The notes beneath the pieces are model-generated. The model was not told the DNA's origin, searched no databases, and worked only from the letters and a program-made list of their open reading frames with translations. Position numbers and translations under genes: made by a program. This document shows positions 51,422 to 59,869 of a stretch of 64,000 nucleotides of DNA, in pieces (within the stretch, counting starts at the first letter, position 1; each line of letters starts with the position of its first letter). The stretch covers positions 124,001-188,000 of the forward strand of contig NZ_PCQA01000003.1 in the NCBI RefSeq assembly GCF_002979915.1. Reading direction: 5' to 3'. The stretch is from Arthrobacter sp. MYb213. Its GTDB lineage: Bacteria > Actinomycetota > Actinomycetes > Actinomycetales > Micrococcaceae.

Positions 51422-53668
51422 TTAGACGCTGACCAGTTCCTTGTCCCGGTCTTCATCGGATTCGATGAAGAGTTCTTCGTCCTCCACCGGAGGGAGGGAA
51501 GCCTGCTTTGGAGCCACTTGCAGTGCCGCAATCTCCGCTTCTGGAATCGGGTGGGCAGTGGTTTTCACCGGTTTGAGGCAATCAATGATGACCACCACCG
51601 CGAAGGAAACCAGCGCCCAGAGTCCGAGCACCATGAGGTGCGAGCCGAGGTTAGCACCGTCGAAGTACAGGATCGAACGGGCCGACTCGACCGCCGCCGG
51701 CATGGGCAGAATCTGATGCAACACGGTGAAAATATGCGGTTCCATGTAGATAGACAGTGCAGCGTTCGAGGCAGGAACGCCCAAGAACATTGCCACGGCC
51801 AAGGTGGGAAGGATTGCGAACATTCCAATGAGCCGGTTGAAGATCGTGGTGAACATCGACAAAGCAAAAATCGTCAAGATGCCAAGACCAAACAGCTGCC
51901 AGAAGTGTCCATCCACCGCACCGGTGATGGGCCCAGCAATCAACCACAACACCAGTGACATAAAGGCCGCGTAGCCCATCAGCAAGGGAAGAAGCTTCTT
52001 CAATGGCAGCAGGTGTGGGGCGGCGGTGCCGGCGACCACTATGACCATGAAGCCTGCCATGATCCAACCCATGGCAAGGTACATCACGACGGTGCCCGAA
52101 TTATCGCTATTCGGCAGCGGAGCGAGTTCCTCTTGGGTCAATTCCATGCCCTGTGCGTCGGCAATCTGCTCAAATACTCGGCTCACCACCTGCTTCGCAG
52201 CGTTGCCGCTTGCCTGCGCGGTGTACAAGGTGGCTTCGGCGTGTGTTGCATCCGGTAGTACGAAGGTCGCGACGAAGTCCTGCTTGCCCATCAGGGTGAC
52301 CGCGTCCTCTGCCGAGTCCAGGGCGGTCAGATCGAACATGCCAGAGAGGTTCTCGTTGAGCCCATCCACGCTCTGTTGCGCCTGTTTCATAGTGGATCCC
52401 ACTACGGCCACGGGCATATCACGCGGGGTCGGCTCGTGCATGGCGCCGAGCATGAAGGTCAACATCATGGCGATCATGCCTAGGGGGAATGCCACCAGTG
52501 AGAGGTATCGCCAGAATTTCCTTTGTGGACGTGGGCCACCGTGCAAGGACGCAATATTGATGCTGGTGGGGATCGCGCTTTTGCCTCGCGCATGTTTTCG
52601 AGCATCCCACAGCACGGTCAGTACCAGACCCACAACTGCGCCCAGTGCAAGCATCAATAGGTGTTTGGTTGCGCCGTCACCGTCAAAGTACATGATTGAA
52701 CGCAACGCTTCGCCCAGTGCGGGCATCGGCAGGAAAGAGTGTAGGAATGGAAAGATCGAAGGCAAAGAGTAGACCGACATACCCATATTCGAGGCTGGTT
52801 GACCCAACACCATCAGGACCAGCATCCCCGGGATCACTGCCATGGCTCCGAAGAGCCGAGTAAAGAGCAGATGGATCGAGCCGACGGCAAACACGCCTAG
52901 GGCCAACGTTCCCATGACGGGAACCACGTCGGAACCTTGCAACACGCCAAGAATAGGGCCGGTGATCAGCGCGCCCAGGGCGGAAATGATGATGGACCAG
53001 CCGGCAAGGAGTGGAACCGAACGGCGGAAGCGCAGTAGCTCTGGTGAATTGGAGAGCACCATGGACCACGGCATATAGCCGGCGGTGATCATGGCGGTGG
53101 CGAGGAACATTGCGCCGAGGCCCGACATGTCATTTTCGGGCAGTGGCGCGAGATCTTCGGAGAACACCTTCAGGTCTGCTTCGAGCAGCACCGGCGTGAT
53201 GGCGGCGCTCGCCGTGCTGGTCGCCGAGGCGCCGGCACCCGAGGCGCTGTAGAGCGTGGCGGTTTTTCCGTCCAATACGACGGCGGCCGAGGCCTTACGG
53301 TCATACACCATTTCGCGGGCTTCAAGGGCGGAATCGAGCCGGGTAATCTCCAAGGCCCCCGGGTCAGCATCACCTAGTTCTTGAGCGAGATCCGCGACCT
53401 TGGTTAAGTTGGAGCCGGCTACGACCACCGGCATATCCTTGGCCGATTGATGGTGCATAGCCCCCATGTAGCCAAGGATCATCATGCCTACGATCATCAG
53501 TGGCATTAGGAAGACCATCACGGTACGGGCGATTTTTTCGATCTTGGAACGTTTCGCTGCAGCGGCGACGGGATCCAGCTCCGGCGTCTGTTTGCGTTTG
53601 GACTTTCTGCTCTCGACCGGAGGATCAGTGACTTCTGGGGGATTGCTCAAACGTTCGTGCTCCTGCAT
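51422..53668 (-). CDS. Internally duplicated YhgE/Pip-like ABC-2 type membrane protein
   Basis: A 748-residue membrane protein made of two homologous halves. Both have a membrane helix, an extracytoplasmic domain opening DMPVVVAGS or DMPVAVVGS, then LAPLPENDMSG or LAPLPNSDNSG, five more membrane helices and a loop LGQPASNMGMSVYSLP or LGVPASNAALSIYMEP, with ALRSIMYFDG or SARSILYFDG. Single-copy relatives (YhgE/Pip, ABC-2 type) are phage-receptor or export-related proteins. The N-terminus and C-terminus (last 40 residues, acidic) are cytosolic. It is probably controlled by the divergent TetR gene. Its substrate is unknown. Confidence 0.82.
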   Translation of the reverse strand: MQEHERLSNPPEVTDPPVESRKSKRKQTPELDPVAAAAKRSKIEKIARTVMVFLMPLMIVGMMILGYMGAMHHQSAKDMPVVVAGSNLTKVADLAQELGDADPGALEITRLDSALEAREMVYDRKASAAVVLDGKTATLYSASGAGASATSTASAAITPVLLEADLKVFSEDLAPLPENDMSGLGAMFLATAMITAGYMPWSMVLSNSPELLRFRRSVPLLAGWSIIISALGALITGPILGVLQGSDVVPVMGTLALGVFAVGSIHLLFTRLFGAMAVIPGMLVLMVLGQPASNMGMSVYSLPSIFPFLHSFLPMPALGEALRSIMYFDGDGATKHLLMLALGAVVGLVLTVLWDARKHARGKSAIPTSINIASLHGGPRPQRKFWRYLSLVAFPLGMIAMMLTFMLGAMHEPTPRDMPVAVVGSTMKQAQQSVDGLNENLSGMFDLTALDSAEDAVTLMGKQDFVATFVLPDATHAEATLYTAQASGNAAKQVVSRVFEQIADAQGMELTQEELAPLPNSDNSGTVVMYLAMGWIMAGFMVIVVAGTAAPHLLPLKKLLPLLMGYAAFMSLVLWLIAGPITGAVDGHFWQLFGLGILTIFALSMFTTIFNRLIGMFAILPTLAVAMFLGVPASNAALSIYMEPHIFTVLHQILPMPAAVESARSILYFDGANLGSHLMVLGLWALVSFAVVVIIDCLKPVKTTAHPIPEAEIAALQVAPKQASLPPVEDEELFIESDEDRDKELVSV

Positions 53669-53699
53669 GAATCAGATTATTAGTTGTTATCGTTCAACT

Positions 53700-53723
53700 A
53701 ATTTACGCCACATGGCGTAAATT
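53700..53723. promoter_or_regulatory. TetR operator overlapping the promoter
   Basis: A perfect inverted repeat: AATTTACGCCA (53700-53710), spacer CA, TGGCGTAAATT (53713-53723). Rightward, TTTACG (53702-53707) and TATAAT (53725-53730) are -35 and -10 with a 17-base spacer, so binding would block the tetR promoter; the leftward promoter of the membrane protein gene is adjacent. Confidence 0.82.
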
Positions 53724-53796
53724 GTATAATGAACGAGGTGAGAATCACTATTGAGCTGTTGCACGTTGGTGGCGCCAGGAAAGGTCGGGGATTGTT

Positions 53797-54459
53797 GTGA
53801 GTCGACAAGGTGAACGAGCGCGCGAAGTCCTGCTTGACGCTGCCGAAGAGCTTTATGCCTGCCATGGCATTGACGCGGTATCCAGCAGGCGGATTACCGA
53901 GCATGCTGGTACCGCTAACCACTCGGCGATTGCCTATCATTTCGGGAACCGCGATGGTCTGTTGCGTGCGCTGATCGAACGCTCGGTCCTCCCGGTTGAT
54001 GCGCGACGCAAACAGTTGGTGGCAGAGCTGGGGGAAGATGCGGGGCTTCGCGAGGTCCTCGCTTGCCGTATCCTGCCATGGCTTGAGCATCTGGGTCAGC
54101 TACCGGCGCCTAGTTGGCGAGCCAGGTTTCTATTTCAAGTTCGTACGGTTCCCTCGGTGGGTGAGCTGCTAACCGATTCGCTCTTGCATGTCGAAGATAT
54201 TGAGCGGCTCAATCTGCGTACCGGTGAACAGTTGGAGGGGATTCCTGCGGTAGTTCTGCGCGCCCGGTCCGGAATTATGGGGCATCTGGTGCTCGGGATC
54301 AGCAGTCAATATGAGCAGCGCATCCACGAGGGTGTTGAGCAGCCTGACTGGTTGGCGGTTGGCTACTTCTTGCTCGATACCTGTGTAGGCATGATTTCTG
54401 CTCCTAGTACGCAGCGCGCCGATTTTATGGTGACACCGTTGAGTCCCACGTTTATTTAG
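53797..54459 (+). CDS. TetR-family transcriptional regulator
   Basis: A 220-residue repressor. N-terminal helix-turn-helix: REVLLDAAEELYACHGIDAV, then SSRRITEHAGTANHSAIAYHF and GNRDGLLRALIERS (in parts). The C-terminal domain is the ligand-binding bundle. GTG start with AGGAAAGG upstream. It is divergent from the YhgE-like gene and the perfect operator between them points to autoregulation and control of that gene. Confidence 0.92.
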   Translation: MSRQGERAREVLLDAAEELYACHGIDAVSSRRITEHAGTANHSAIAYHFGNRDGLLRALIERSVLPVDARRKQLVAELGEDAGLREVLACRILPWLEHLGQLPAPSWRARFLFQVRTVPSVGELLTDSLLHVEDIERLNLRTGEQLEGIPAVVLRARSGIMGHLVLGISSQYEQRIHEGVEQPDWLAVGYFLLDTCVGMISAPSTQRADFMVTPLSPTFI

Positions 54460-54471
54460 TCCTTTTAAGCA

Positions 54472-54513
54472 CGTAAAGACCATGCTCGGCGCCTCCGGAG
54501 CATGGTCTTTACG
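54472..54513 (+). terminator. Terminator of the tetR gene
   Basis: A perfect 16-bp stem, CGTAAAGACCATGCTC (54472-54487) with GAGCATGGTCTTTACG (54498-54513), just after the tetR stop. Confidence 0.88.
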
Positions 54514-54543
54514 CTGTTCGTGGCCCACGGGGTGGGCGGGTGT

Positions 54544-54726
54544 TTACCTGCGCAGTAAACGATCAAAAAAGGTTGGCGCGGAAGGGTTGATACGTGCACG
54601 TGGGGACATATCTGGATCCAGATTTTCTATTGGCTGGAACATTCCCGTTTGGAGTGCTGCGGTCGCGCTGAGGACTCGCGCTTCCTTGGGTGAGTAGTTG
54701 ATGCTGGCCGGCTGGTTGGCGGTCAT
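54544..54726 (-). CDS. Small hypothetical protein, 60 residues
   Basis: Unrecognised. A strong ribosome binding site AAGGAGGG lies five bases before ATG. The peptide starts MTANQPASINYSPKEARVL and ends APTFFDRLLRR; it is hydrophilic, with a proline-rich middle and no membrane segment. Upstream lies an inverted repeat of the same TTCCA/TGGAA type as the one in front of the urate operon, so it may be co-regulated with that divergent operon. Confidence 0.6.
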   Translation of the reverse strand: MTANQPASINYSPKEARVLSATAALQTGMFQPIENLDPDMSPRARINPSAPTFFDRLLRR

Positions 54727-55042
54727 GGCGACCCTCCTTCTTGATTCTTTTCATTCCACAATATGGAAGTTAAATTTTGTTCTACGGAACCAGTATCTCT
54801 GGGTAGCTAGAGTCTTGGCAAGGGTTTACGCCTAAAAACTTCTTTCGACCGAAATCCCGGACAATAAATCACACTTCAAAAAATAGCCTTGGCAAACCCC
54901 TTGACGGAAGTGGTGTGAGTTGGCTTACAGTAGTGGAACGAAGATTCCACGATCCAAAAACATCGAGTCGAAGCCGATAAACCATCGGTGGTAAGGGTGT
55001 TCAGCCGCCGGATTGTGGTGTAGGAAAAGAGCTGATCACCCA
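54727..55042. other. Divergent intergenic region of the urate operon
   Basis: No gene is seen in these 316 bases. It holds the paired operators described separately and the promoters of uraD (rightward) and the 60-residue gene (leftward). Confidence 0.5.
54754..54950. promoter_or_regulatory. Paired TTCCA/TGGAA operators in the divergent promoter of the urate operon
   Basis: TTCCACAATATGGAA (54754-54768) lies near the small minus-strand gene, and TGGAACGAAGATTCCA (54934-54949), which extends to GTGGAA/TTCCAC, lies before uraD. GTTC-TACG-GAAC (54779-54790) is a third copy. A likely -35 TTGACG is at 54901-54906. The form resembles operators of IclR-type regulators. Confidence 0.55.
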
Positions 55043-55537
55043 ATGAACCTCGAAGAATTTAACAATCTCCCCCAGAGGCAGGCCGCAGCTATTCTGCGCC
55101 CATGCCTCGATGTGGAGCGTTGGATCAACGACATCGTCGCATCTCGTCCCTACGCAAGTAACGATGAATTACTTGCAGCAGGTTCTCGAAGTGCCGAATC
55201 CCTGAGCGAAGCAGAGACCGCCGCCGCGTTGGCGCACCATCCAAGAATTGGTGAACGAGCCGATGGTAACTCGGCCGAAGCCACCCTTTCACGCGGTGAA
55301 CAGGCGGCCCTGCAACTGAACGAGGACATTACCGCTCAGCTTTCCACGGCTAACCGTGCCTACGAAGACCGATTTAACCGGGTATTCCTTATCCGTGCCG
55401 CCGGTCGAAGTAGCGCCGAAATCCTGAGCGAATGCGAACGCCGTTTAGGCAATGACGATGACATTGAAGCGCGCGAAGTCGCCGAGCAACTGAGCGCCAT
55501 TGCGCTGCTACGGCTAGAACAAGTCGTCAGCAACTAA
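55043..55537 (+). CDS. uraD: OHCU decarboxylase
   Basis: A 164-residue enzyme that decarboxylates 2-oxo-4-hydroxy-4-carboxy-5-ureidoimidazoline to S-allantoin, the third step of urate breakdown. LEEFNNLPQRQAAAILRPCLDVERW opens it and HHPRIGERADG holds the catalytic His and the Arg of the family (in parts). ATG at 55043 is preferred to an upstream start at 55013. The other two urate genes follow in the same operon. Confidence 0.93.
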   Translation: MNLEEFNNLPQRQAAAILRPCLDVERWINDIVASRPYASNDELLAAGSRSAESLSEAETAAALAHHPRIGERADGNSAEATLSRGEQAALQLNEDITAQLSTANRAYEDRFNRVFLIRAAGRSSAEILSECERRLGNDDDIEAREVAEQLSAIALLRLEQVVSN

Positions 55538-55566
55538 AGCCACCCCTTTGAACTAAGGAGTACTCC

Positions 55567-55923
55567 ATGGATGAACAGACCGCGCAACGCAGTCACATCA
55601 CCACCCATATTCTCGACACCGGGACCGGGAGGCCTGCCTCTGGTGTTAAGGCCACGCTGGAAGCCAATTTGGCATCCGGCTGGCAAGAAATCGGATCCCA
55701 GATCACCGATGCGGACGGACGCATTAAGAATCTTGGACCGACTCAGGTTGAAATAGGCCGCTACCGGATTTCCTTTGAAACCGGTGACTATTTCGGGAAG
55801 CAGGGAACGGAAACTTTCTTCCCCGCGGTAAGCATCGACTTTTACGTCTCTGACGTTGCCGAGCATTACCACGTACCCCTTCTTATCAGCCCGTTTGCAT
55901 ATTCCACGTACCGAGGAAGTTAG
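55567..55923 (+). CDS. uraH: 5-hydroxyisourate hydrolase
   Basis: A 118-residue transthyretin-like enzyme for the second step of urate breakdown. ITTHILDTGTGRPASGVKA (catalytic His), GRIKNL (Arg) and the C-terminal YHVPLLISPFAYSTYRGS, which ends in the diagnostic YRGS, are all present. Ribosome binding site AAGGAG. It lies 29 bases after uraD. Confidence 0.96.
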   Translation: MDEQTAQRSHITTHILDTGTGRPASGVKATLEANLASGWQEIGSQITDADGRIKNLGPTQVEIGRYRISFETGDYFGKQGTETFFPAVSIDFYVSDVAEHYHVPLLISPFAYSTYRGS

Positions 55924-55927
55924 AGTC

Positions 55928-56851
55928 ATGACCGCACAAATTAACGCCCCAGCCGGAACCAAAATCGTCCTAGGAAGCAACCAGTACGGTAAAGCGGAAG
56001 TCCGCCTGGTGAAGATCACCCGAGACACCGACCGTCATCAGATCCAAGATCTAAACGTCACCAGCCAACTTCACGGAGACTTTGCCGCCGCCCACACCGA
56101 TGGGGACAACGCCCATGTGGTCGCCACCGACACCCAGAAGAACACCGTATACGGTTTGGCCCGTGACGGAGTGGCTTCACCAGAGGAGTTCCTGGTGCGA
56201 CTCGGCGAACACTTCACCAGCGAATTCGCTTGGGTTAGCGGAGGACGCTGGGCCGCACAGCAATTCTTCTGGGACCGCATCAACGACCATGATCACGCGT
56301 TCTCGCAGAACAAGTCAGAGGTGCGCACCGCGGTCTTGGAAATTGCCGAGAACGGTGAGAAAAGTATTGTTGCAGGACTTGAAGACCTGACGGTTTTGAA
56401 GTCCACCGGCAGCGAATTCCATGGGTTCCCAGTGGATAAATACACCACTCTCAAGGGCACCACCGAACGAATTCTCGCCACCGATGTCACCGCCCGTTGG
56501 CGCTACACCCCGGAAGGTGTCGCAGCCGGCATCGACTTTGATGCAGTGTATGCGTCGGTGCGATCCTTGCTGCTGACCCAGTTTGCACTCACGCACTCCT
56601 ATGCCTTGCAGCAGAGCATGTACAACATGGGCCAAGCGGTATTGGAGGCACATCCAGAAATCGCTGAAATCAAGATGTCCTTGCCAAACAAGCACCACTT
56701 CCTGGTGGATCTTGATGCTTTTGGTCAAGACAACCCGAATGAAGTGTTCTTTGCTGCTGACCGTCCATACGGACTGATCGAAGCAACTGTCACCCGTGAG
56801 GGCACCGAGGCTAACCATCCGGTCTGGGCTAATATCCCTGCATTTATCTAA
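55928..56851 (+). CDS. uaZ: Urate oxidase
   Basis: A 307-residue cofactor-free uricase that makes 5-hydroxyisourate, the first step of the pathway. The N-terminal half has NQYGKAEVRLVKITRD and DNAHVVATDTQKNTVYGLARDG (in parts; T-x-K-N-T is the catalytic threonine-lysine region). The C-terminal half has DKYTTLKGTTERILATDV and KHHFLVDLDAFGQDNPNEVFF. ATG at 55928 is 4 bases past the uraH stop. A hairpin follows before the permease gene. Confidence 0.96.
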   Translation: MTAQINAPAGTKIVLGSNQYGKAEVRLVKITRDTDRHQIQDLNVTSQLHGDFAAAHTDGDNAHVVATDTQKNTVYGLARDGVASPEEFLVRLGEHFTSEFAWVSGGRWAAQQFFWDRINDHDHAFSQNKSEVRTAVLEIAENGEKSIVAGLEDLTVLKSTGSEFHGFPVDKYTTLKGTTERILATDVTARWRYTPEGVAAGIDFDAVYASVRSLLLTQFALTHSYALQQSMYNMGQAVLEAHPEIAEIKMSLPNKHHFLVDLDAFGQDNPNEVFFAADRPYGLIEATVTREGTEANHPVWANIPAFI

Positions 56852-56860
56852 CTCGACGTG

Positions 56861-56900
56861 AAAAGGGTGTGCCAGTGCTGGTACACCGGTACACCCTTTT
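56861..56900 (+). terminator. Hairpin between the uricase and permease genes
   Basis: AAAAGGGTGT (56861-56870) and ACACCCTTTT (56891-56900), 9 bases after the uricase stop, with a T-rich end. It could be a terminator that lowers transcription into the permease gene. Confidence 0.6.
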
Positions 56901-56927
56901 GGCAGCGACTGACGTAGGAGGTCAGCC

Positions 56928-58463
56928 TTGAGCGCTACACACAATGAACCTATCAAAACAGCACGCCCGGAAGACGCTAAATTACCTTTTGGGAAGTCGT
57001 TGGCCTACGGGCTTCAGCATGTATTGACGATGTATGGCGGCATTATCGCCCCACCTCTCATCATCGGTGGAGCGGCCGGTCTCAGCAGTGAAGAAGTAGG
57101 GCTCCTGGTCGCCAGCTGCCTATTCATTGGTGGGCTTGCAACCATCCTGCAGACCATCGGTATTCCTTTCTTCGGTGCCCAACTGCCGCTGGTTCAGGGC
57201 ACCTCGTTCGCCTCCGTGGCAACCATGGCCGCCATCGTCAATGGTGGTGGAGGGCTTCCTGCAGTCTTCGGTGCGGTGCTGGTCGCGGCGCTCATTGGCT
57301 TCCTCATAGCCCCATTCTTCGCCCGAGTCATTAGATATTTCCCGCCGGTAGTCACCGGCGTGGTGATCACCATGATCGGCATTTCATTGACCCCGGTAGC
57401 CGCAAACTGGGCCATGGGTGGAGACGCTAAAGCAGATGACTACGGATCACTGGCAAATATTGGTTTAGCAGCCGGTACCTTGCTACTTGTCTTGCTGCTG
57501 TCCAAGGTCGGCAACGCAGCCATCTCGAGAATGTCTATCTTGATCGCAATCGTTTTAGGCACCGTCGGCGCCGCCTTGCTTGGCATGGCCGACTTCTCCC
57601 AAGTGGGCACCGGCGCGATCTTCGCCTTCCCACAGCCGCTGGCCTTCGGCATGCCGGTCTTTGAACTCGGTGGAATCATCTCGATGACTATCGTTGTTTT
57701 GGTCATCTTGACGGAGACAACCGCCGATATTCTTGCGGTCGGTGAAATCGCTGGTTCCCGCGTGGATTCCAAACGGATCGCCGACGGACTACGCGCAGAT
57801 ATGGCATCTTCGGCGGTAGCCCCAATCTTTAATACCTTCACCCAGTCTGCCTTCGCGCAGAATGTTGGTCTGGTAGCAATTACCGGGATCACCAGTCGCT
57901 TTGTTGTGGCTGCCGGTGGCGGAATCCTGGTGGTTCTTGGACTGCTTCCAATCCTGGGACGAGTAGTCGCGGCAATCCCCACGCCAGTTCTTGGTGGTGC
58001 TGGAATCGTCTTGTTCGGAACCGTGGCTGCCTCGGGAATTCGCACGCTGTCGAAGATCAAATATGACGGAATGAACCTGGTGATTGTGGCCGCGTCCATC
58101 TCCTTTGGCTGTATCCCCATCGTGAAGCCTGACTTCTATGCAAACTTCCCAAGCTGGTTTGAAACGATCTTCCACTCGGGGATCTCCTCGGCGGCCATCA
58201 TGGCAGTGTTGCTGAACTTGCTGTTCAACGAATTCAAGTTCGGAAATACCAAGAACTCATCGGTCTTCTCCGCCGCCCCGCCACGTCTGGTGAAGCGCGA
58301 AGAGATCTGCGGACTGATCGAGGGTGACCACTTTGAAGGTGGCATGCTCATCGATAAGGAAGGCTATGAAATTCCCGTGGTGACCCCCGAAGAATTTGAA
58401 CAGATTCAGACTGGAGCCATTGAGATGCCTGTACCCAGAGTTGCCAAAACATCGGAGCACTGA
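56928..58463 (+). CDS. NCS2-family nucleobase permease (urate/xanthine type)
   Basis: A 511-residue membrane transporter with about 12-14 helices. LAYGLQHVLTMYGGIIAPPLI opens it, and QSAFAQNVGLVAITGITSRF contains the family motif QNxGxxxxTG. The C-terminus is a hydrophilic tail of about 60 residues. Given the uricase operon it most likely imports urate or xanthine. TTG start with TAGGAGGT just before. Last gene of the operon. Confidence 0.92.
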   Translation: MSATHNEPIKTARPEDAKLPFGKSLAYGLQHVLTMYGGIIAPPLIIGGAAGLSSEEVGLLVASCLFIGGLATILQTIGIPFFGAQLPLVQGTSFASVATMAAIVNGGGGLPAVFGAVLVAALIGFLIAPFFARVIRYFPPVVTGVVITMIGISLTPVAANWAMGGDAKADDYGSLANIGLAAGTLLLVLLLSKVGNAAISRMSILIAIVLGTVGAALLGMADFSQVGTGAIFAFPQPLAFGMPVFELGGIISMTIVVLVILTETTADILAVGEIAGSRVDSKRIADGLRADMASSAVAPIFNTFTQSAFAQNVGLVAITGITSRFVVAAGGGILVVLGLLPILGRVVAAIPTPVLGGAGIVLFGTVAASGIRTLSKIKYDGMNLVIVAASISFGCIPIVKPDFYANFPSWFETIFHSGISSAAIMAVLLNLLFNEFKFGNTKNSSVFSAAPPRLVKREEICGLIEGDHFEGGMLIDKEGYEIPVVTPEEFEQIQTGAIEMPVPRVAKTSEH

Positions 58464-58516
58464 CGGCGAAAATCCTATCGACAAGCTAGATGAACAAGAA
58501 TGAAAGTACCAATTTT

Positions 58517-58556
58517 GGCAAAGTGCCCGCAGATGGATATCTGCGGGCACTTTGCC
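58517..58556. terminator. Terminator after the urate operon
   Basis: A perfect 18-bp stem, GGCAAAGTGCCCGCAGAT (58517-58534) with ATCTGCGGGCACTTTGCC (58539-58556), loop GGAT. A clear T tract is lacking on the right. Confidence 0.8.
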
Positions 58557-58635
58557 ATGTTCTCAAACCGAGAAAACCCCAATATGTGAGCAATATGGGA
58601 ATTTATTGTCGGAGGGGCTCGTGGGGTTTGCGATA

Positions 58636-59697
58636 ATGACGAATGTGAATACTTTCCAGACTGACGCCGAGAGCTCTTCCAGCCGGCCGCCATCGATGGC
58701 GGACGTGGCAGCAGTCGCCGGGGTCTCCCACCAAACTGTGTCCCGGGTTTTAAACGATCATCCGAACGTGCGCGAAGGTACCCGAGTGCGGGTCTTGGAG
58801 GCGATTAAAGAACTTGGATATCGACGGAACCTCGCCGCCCGTGCCTTGGCGACGGCGCAAACTCGCACCATCGGTATCTTGACCATTGGTAGTGAGTTTT
58901 TTGGGCCGCAGTCCACCGTGCTTGCGGTGGAAGCGGCGGCTCGAGCCCAGGGCTATTTTGTCACGGTGACCTCAATGGACAGTTATGACCTCGGCGGCGC
59001 GGTCACCGCACTGAACCATCTCACCGACCAGGGTGTGGACGGTGTGGTGGTAGTGGCCCCGCACGATCAGGTCACCGAGGCCATCGATGAACTAAAGCTG
59101 AAGGTGCCGGTGGTCGTGGTGGCCGCCCGCACGAACGTTCCGGAGAATGATCCGGTGCACTACGTATATGTTGATCAACGCGATGGGGCACGGCAGGCCA
59201 CCGAGCATTTAATTTCGCTAGGACACCAGAAAATAGTGCACGTTTCGGGACCCACCGGATGGTTTGACGCGACCGAACGCAAAATTGGATGGGCTGAGTC
59301 CATGGCGGCCGCGGGTTATGACGCGGTGGAATTTCCCGCCGAGTCCTGGCTGGCTCCAAGTGGTTACGTCGCGGGGGTTAGTCTTGCGCCGCGGGTAAAA
59401 GCCGGAGAGATTACCGCGGTTTTTGCATCCAATGATTATCTGGCCATCGGGCTATTGCGCGCCTTTTGGGAAGCTGGGGTATCGGTTCCCGAAGACGTGT
59501 CGGTGGTGGGCTTTGATGATTTGCAGATTGCGGAATTTTACATCCCAAAACTGACCACGGTGCGTCAGCCCTTTGCCGACGTGGGGAGAGCCGCGCTCGC
59601 CGAGTTGCTCAACGATGAGCCGGGGTTGTCTGGTCCGCGAATGATCGCTCCAACGATGATTGTTCGAGCAAGCACTGCGCCACCCGCGCGGAGCTGA
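58636..59697 (+). CDS. LacI-family regulator of the arabinose operon
   Basis: A 353-residue repressor. The N-terminal HTH is SMADVAAVAGVSHQTVSRVLN with the hinge LEAIKELGYRRNLAARAL, and the rest is a periplasmic-binding-like domain: TIGILTIGSEFFGP, FASNDYLAIGL and VSVVGFDDLQIAEFY. ATG at 58636 is chosen; the frame upstream runs through the terminator. A perfect LacI-type operator lies downstream, before araB, so it most likely represses the ara genes (in the role of AraR). Confidence 0.92.
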   Translation: MTNVNTFQTDAESSSSRPPSMADVAAVAGVSHQTVSRVLNDHPNVREGTRVRVLEAIKELGYRRNLAARALATAQTRTIGILTIGSEFFGPQSTVLAVEAAARAQGYFVTVTSMDSYDLGGAVTALNHLTDQGVDGVVVVAPHDQVTEAIDELKLKVPVVVVAARTNVPENDPVHYVYVDQRDGARQATEHLISLGHQKIVHVSGPTGWFDATERKIGWAESMAAAGYDAVEFPAESWLAPSGYVAGVSLAPRVKAGEITAVFASNDYLAIGLLRAFWEAGVSVPEDVSVVGFDDLQIAEFYIPKLTTVRQPFADVGRAALAELLNDEPGLSGPRMIAPTMIVRASTAPPARS

Positions 59698-59751
59698 TTT
59701 CTGCCCCATGGTGGGTGACTTAAACTTCTCCATGTGTTGCGCATCGCATTT

Positions 59752-59765
59752 TGTTAGCGCTAACA
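59752..59765. promoter_or_regulatory. LacI-type operator before the ara genes
   Basis: TGTTAGCGCTAACA is a perfect 14-base palindrome, the standard LacI-family operator form, located 104 bases upstream of the araB-type start. Confidence 0.88.
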
Positions 59766-59869
59766 TTATGTGAGCGTTCCGCCTTGCCGTAGGGCCTAGT
59801 GCTCTCAGGCGCAGCGGAACGCGAACGCAAAGAATGTCACCCGCACCAAGGGTGCAGGACGGAGAAGTC

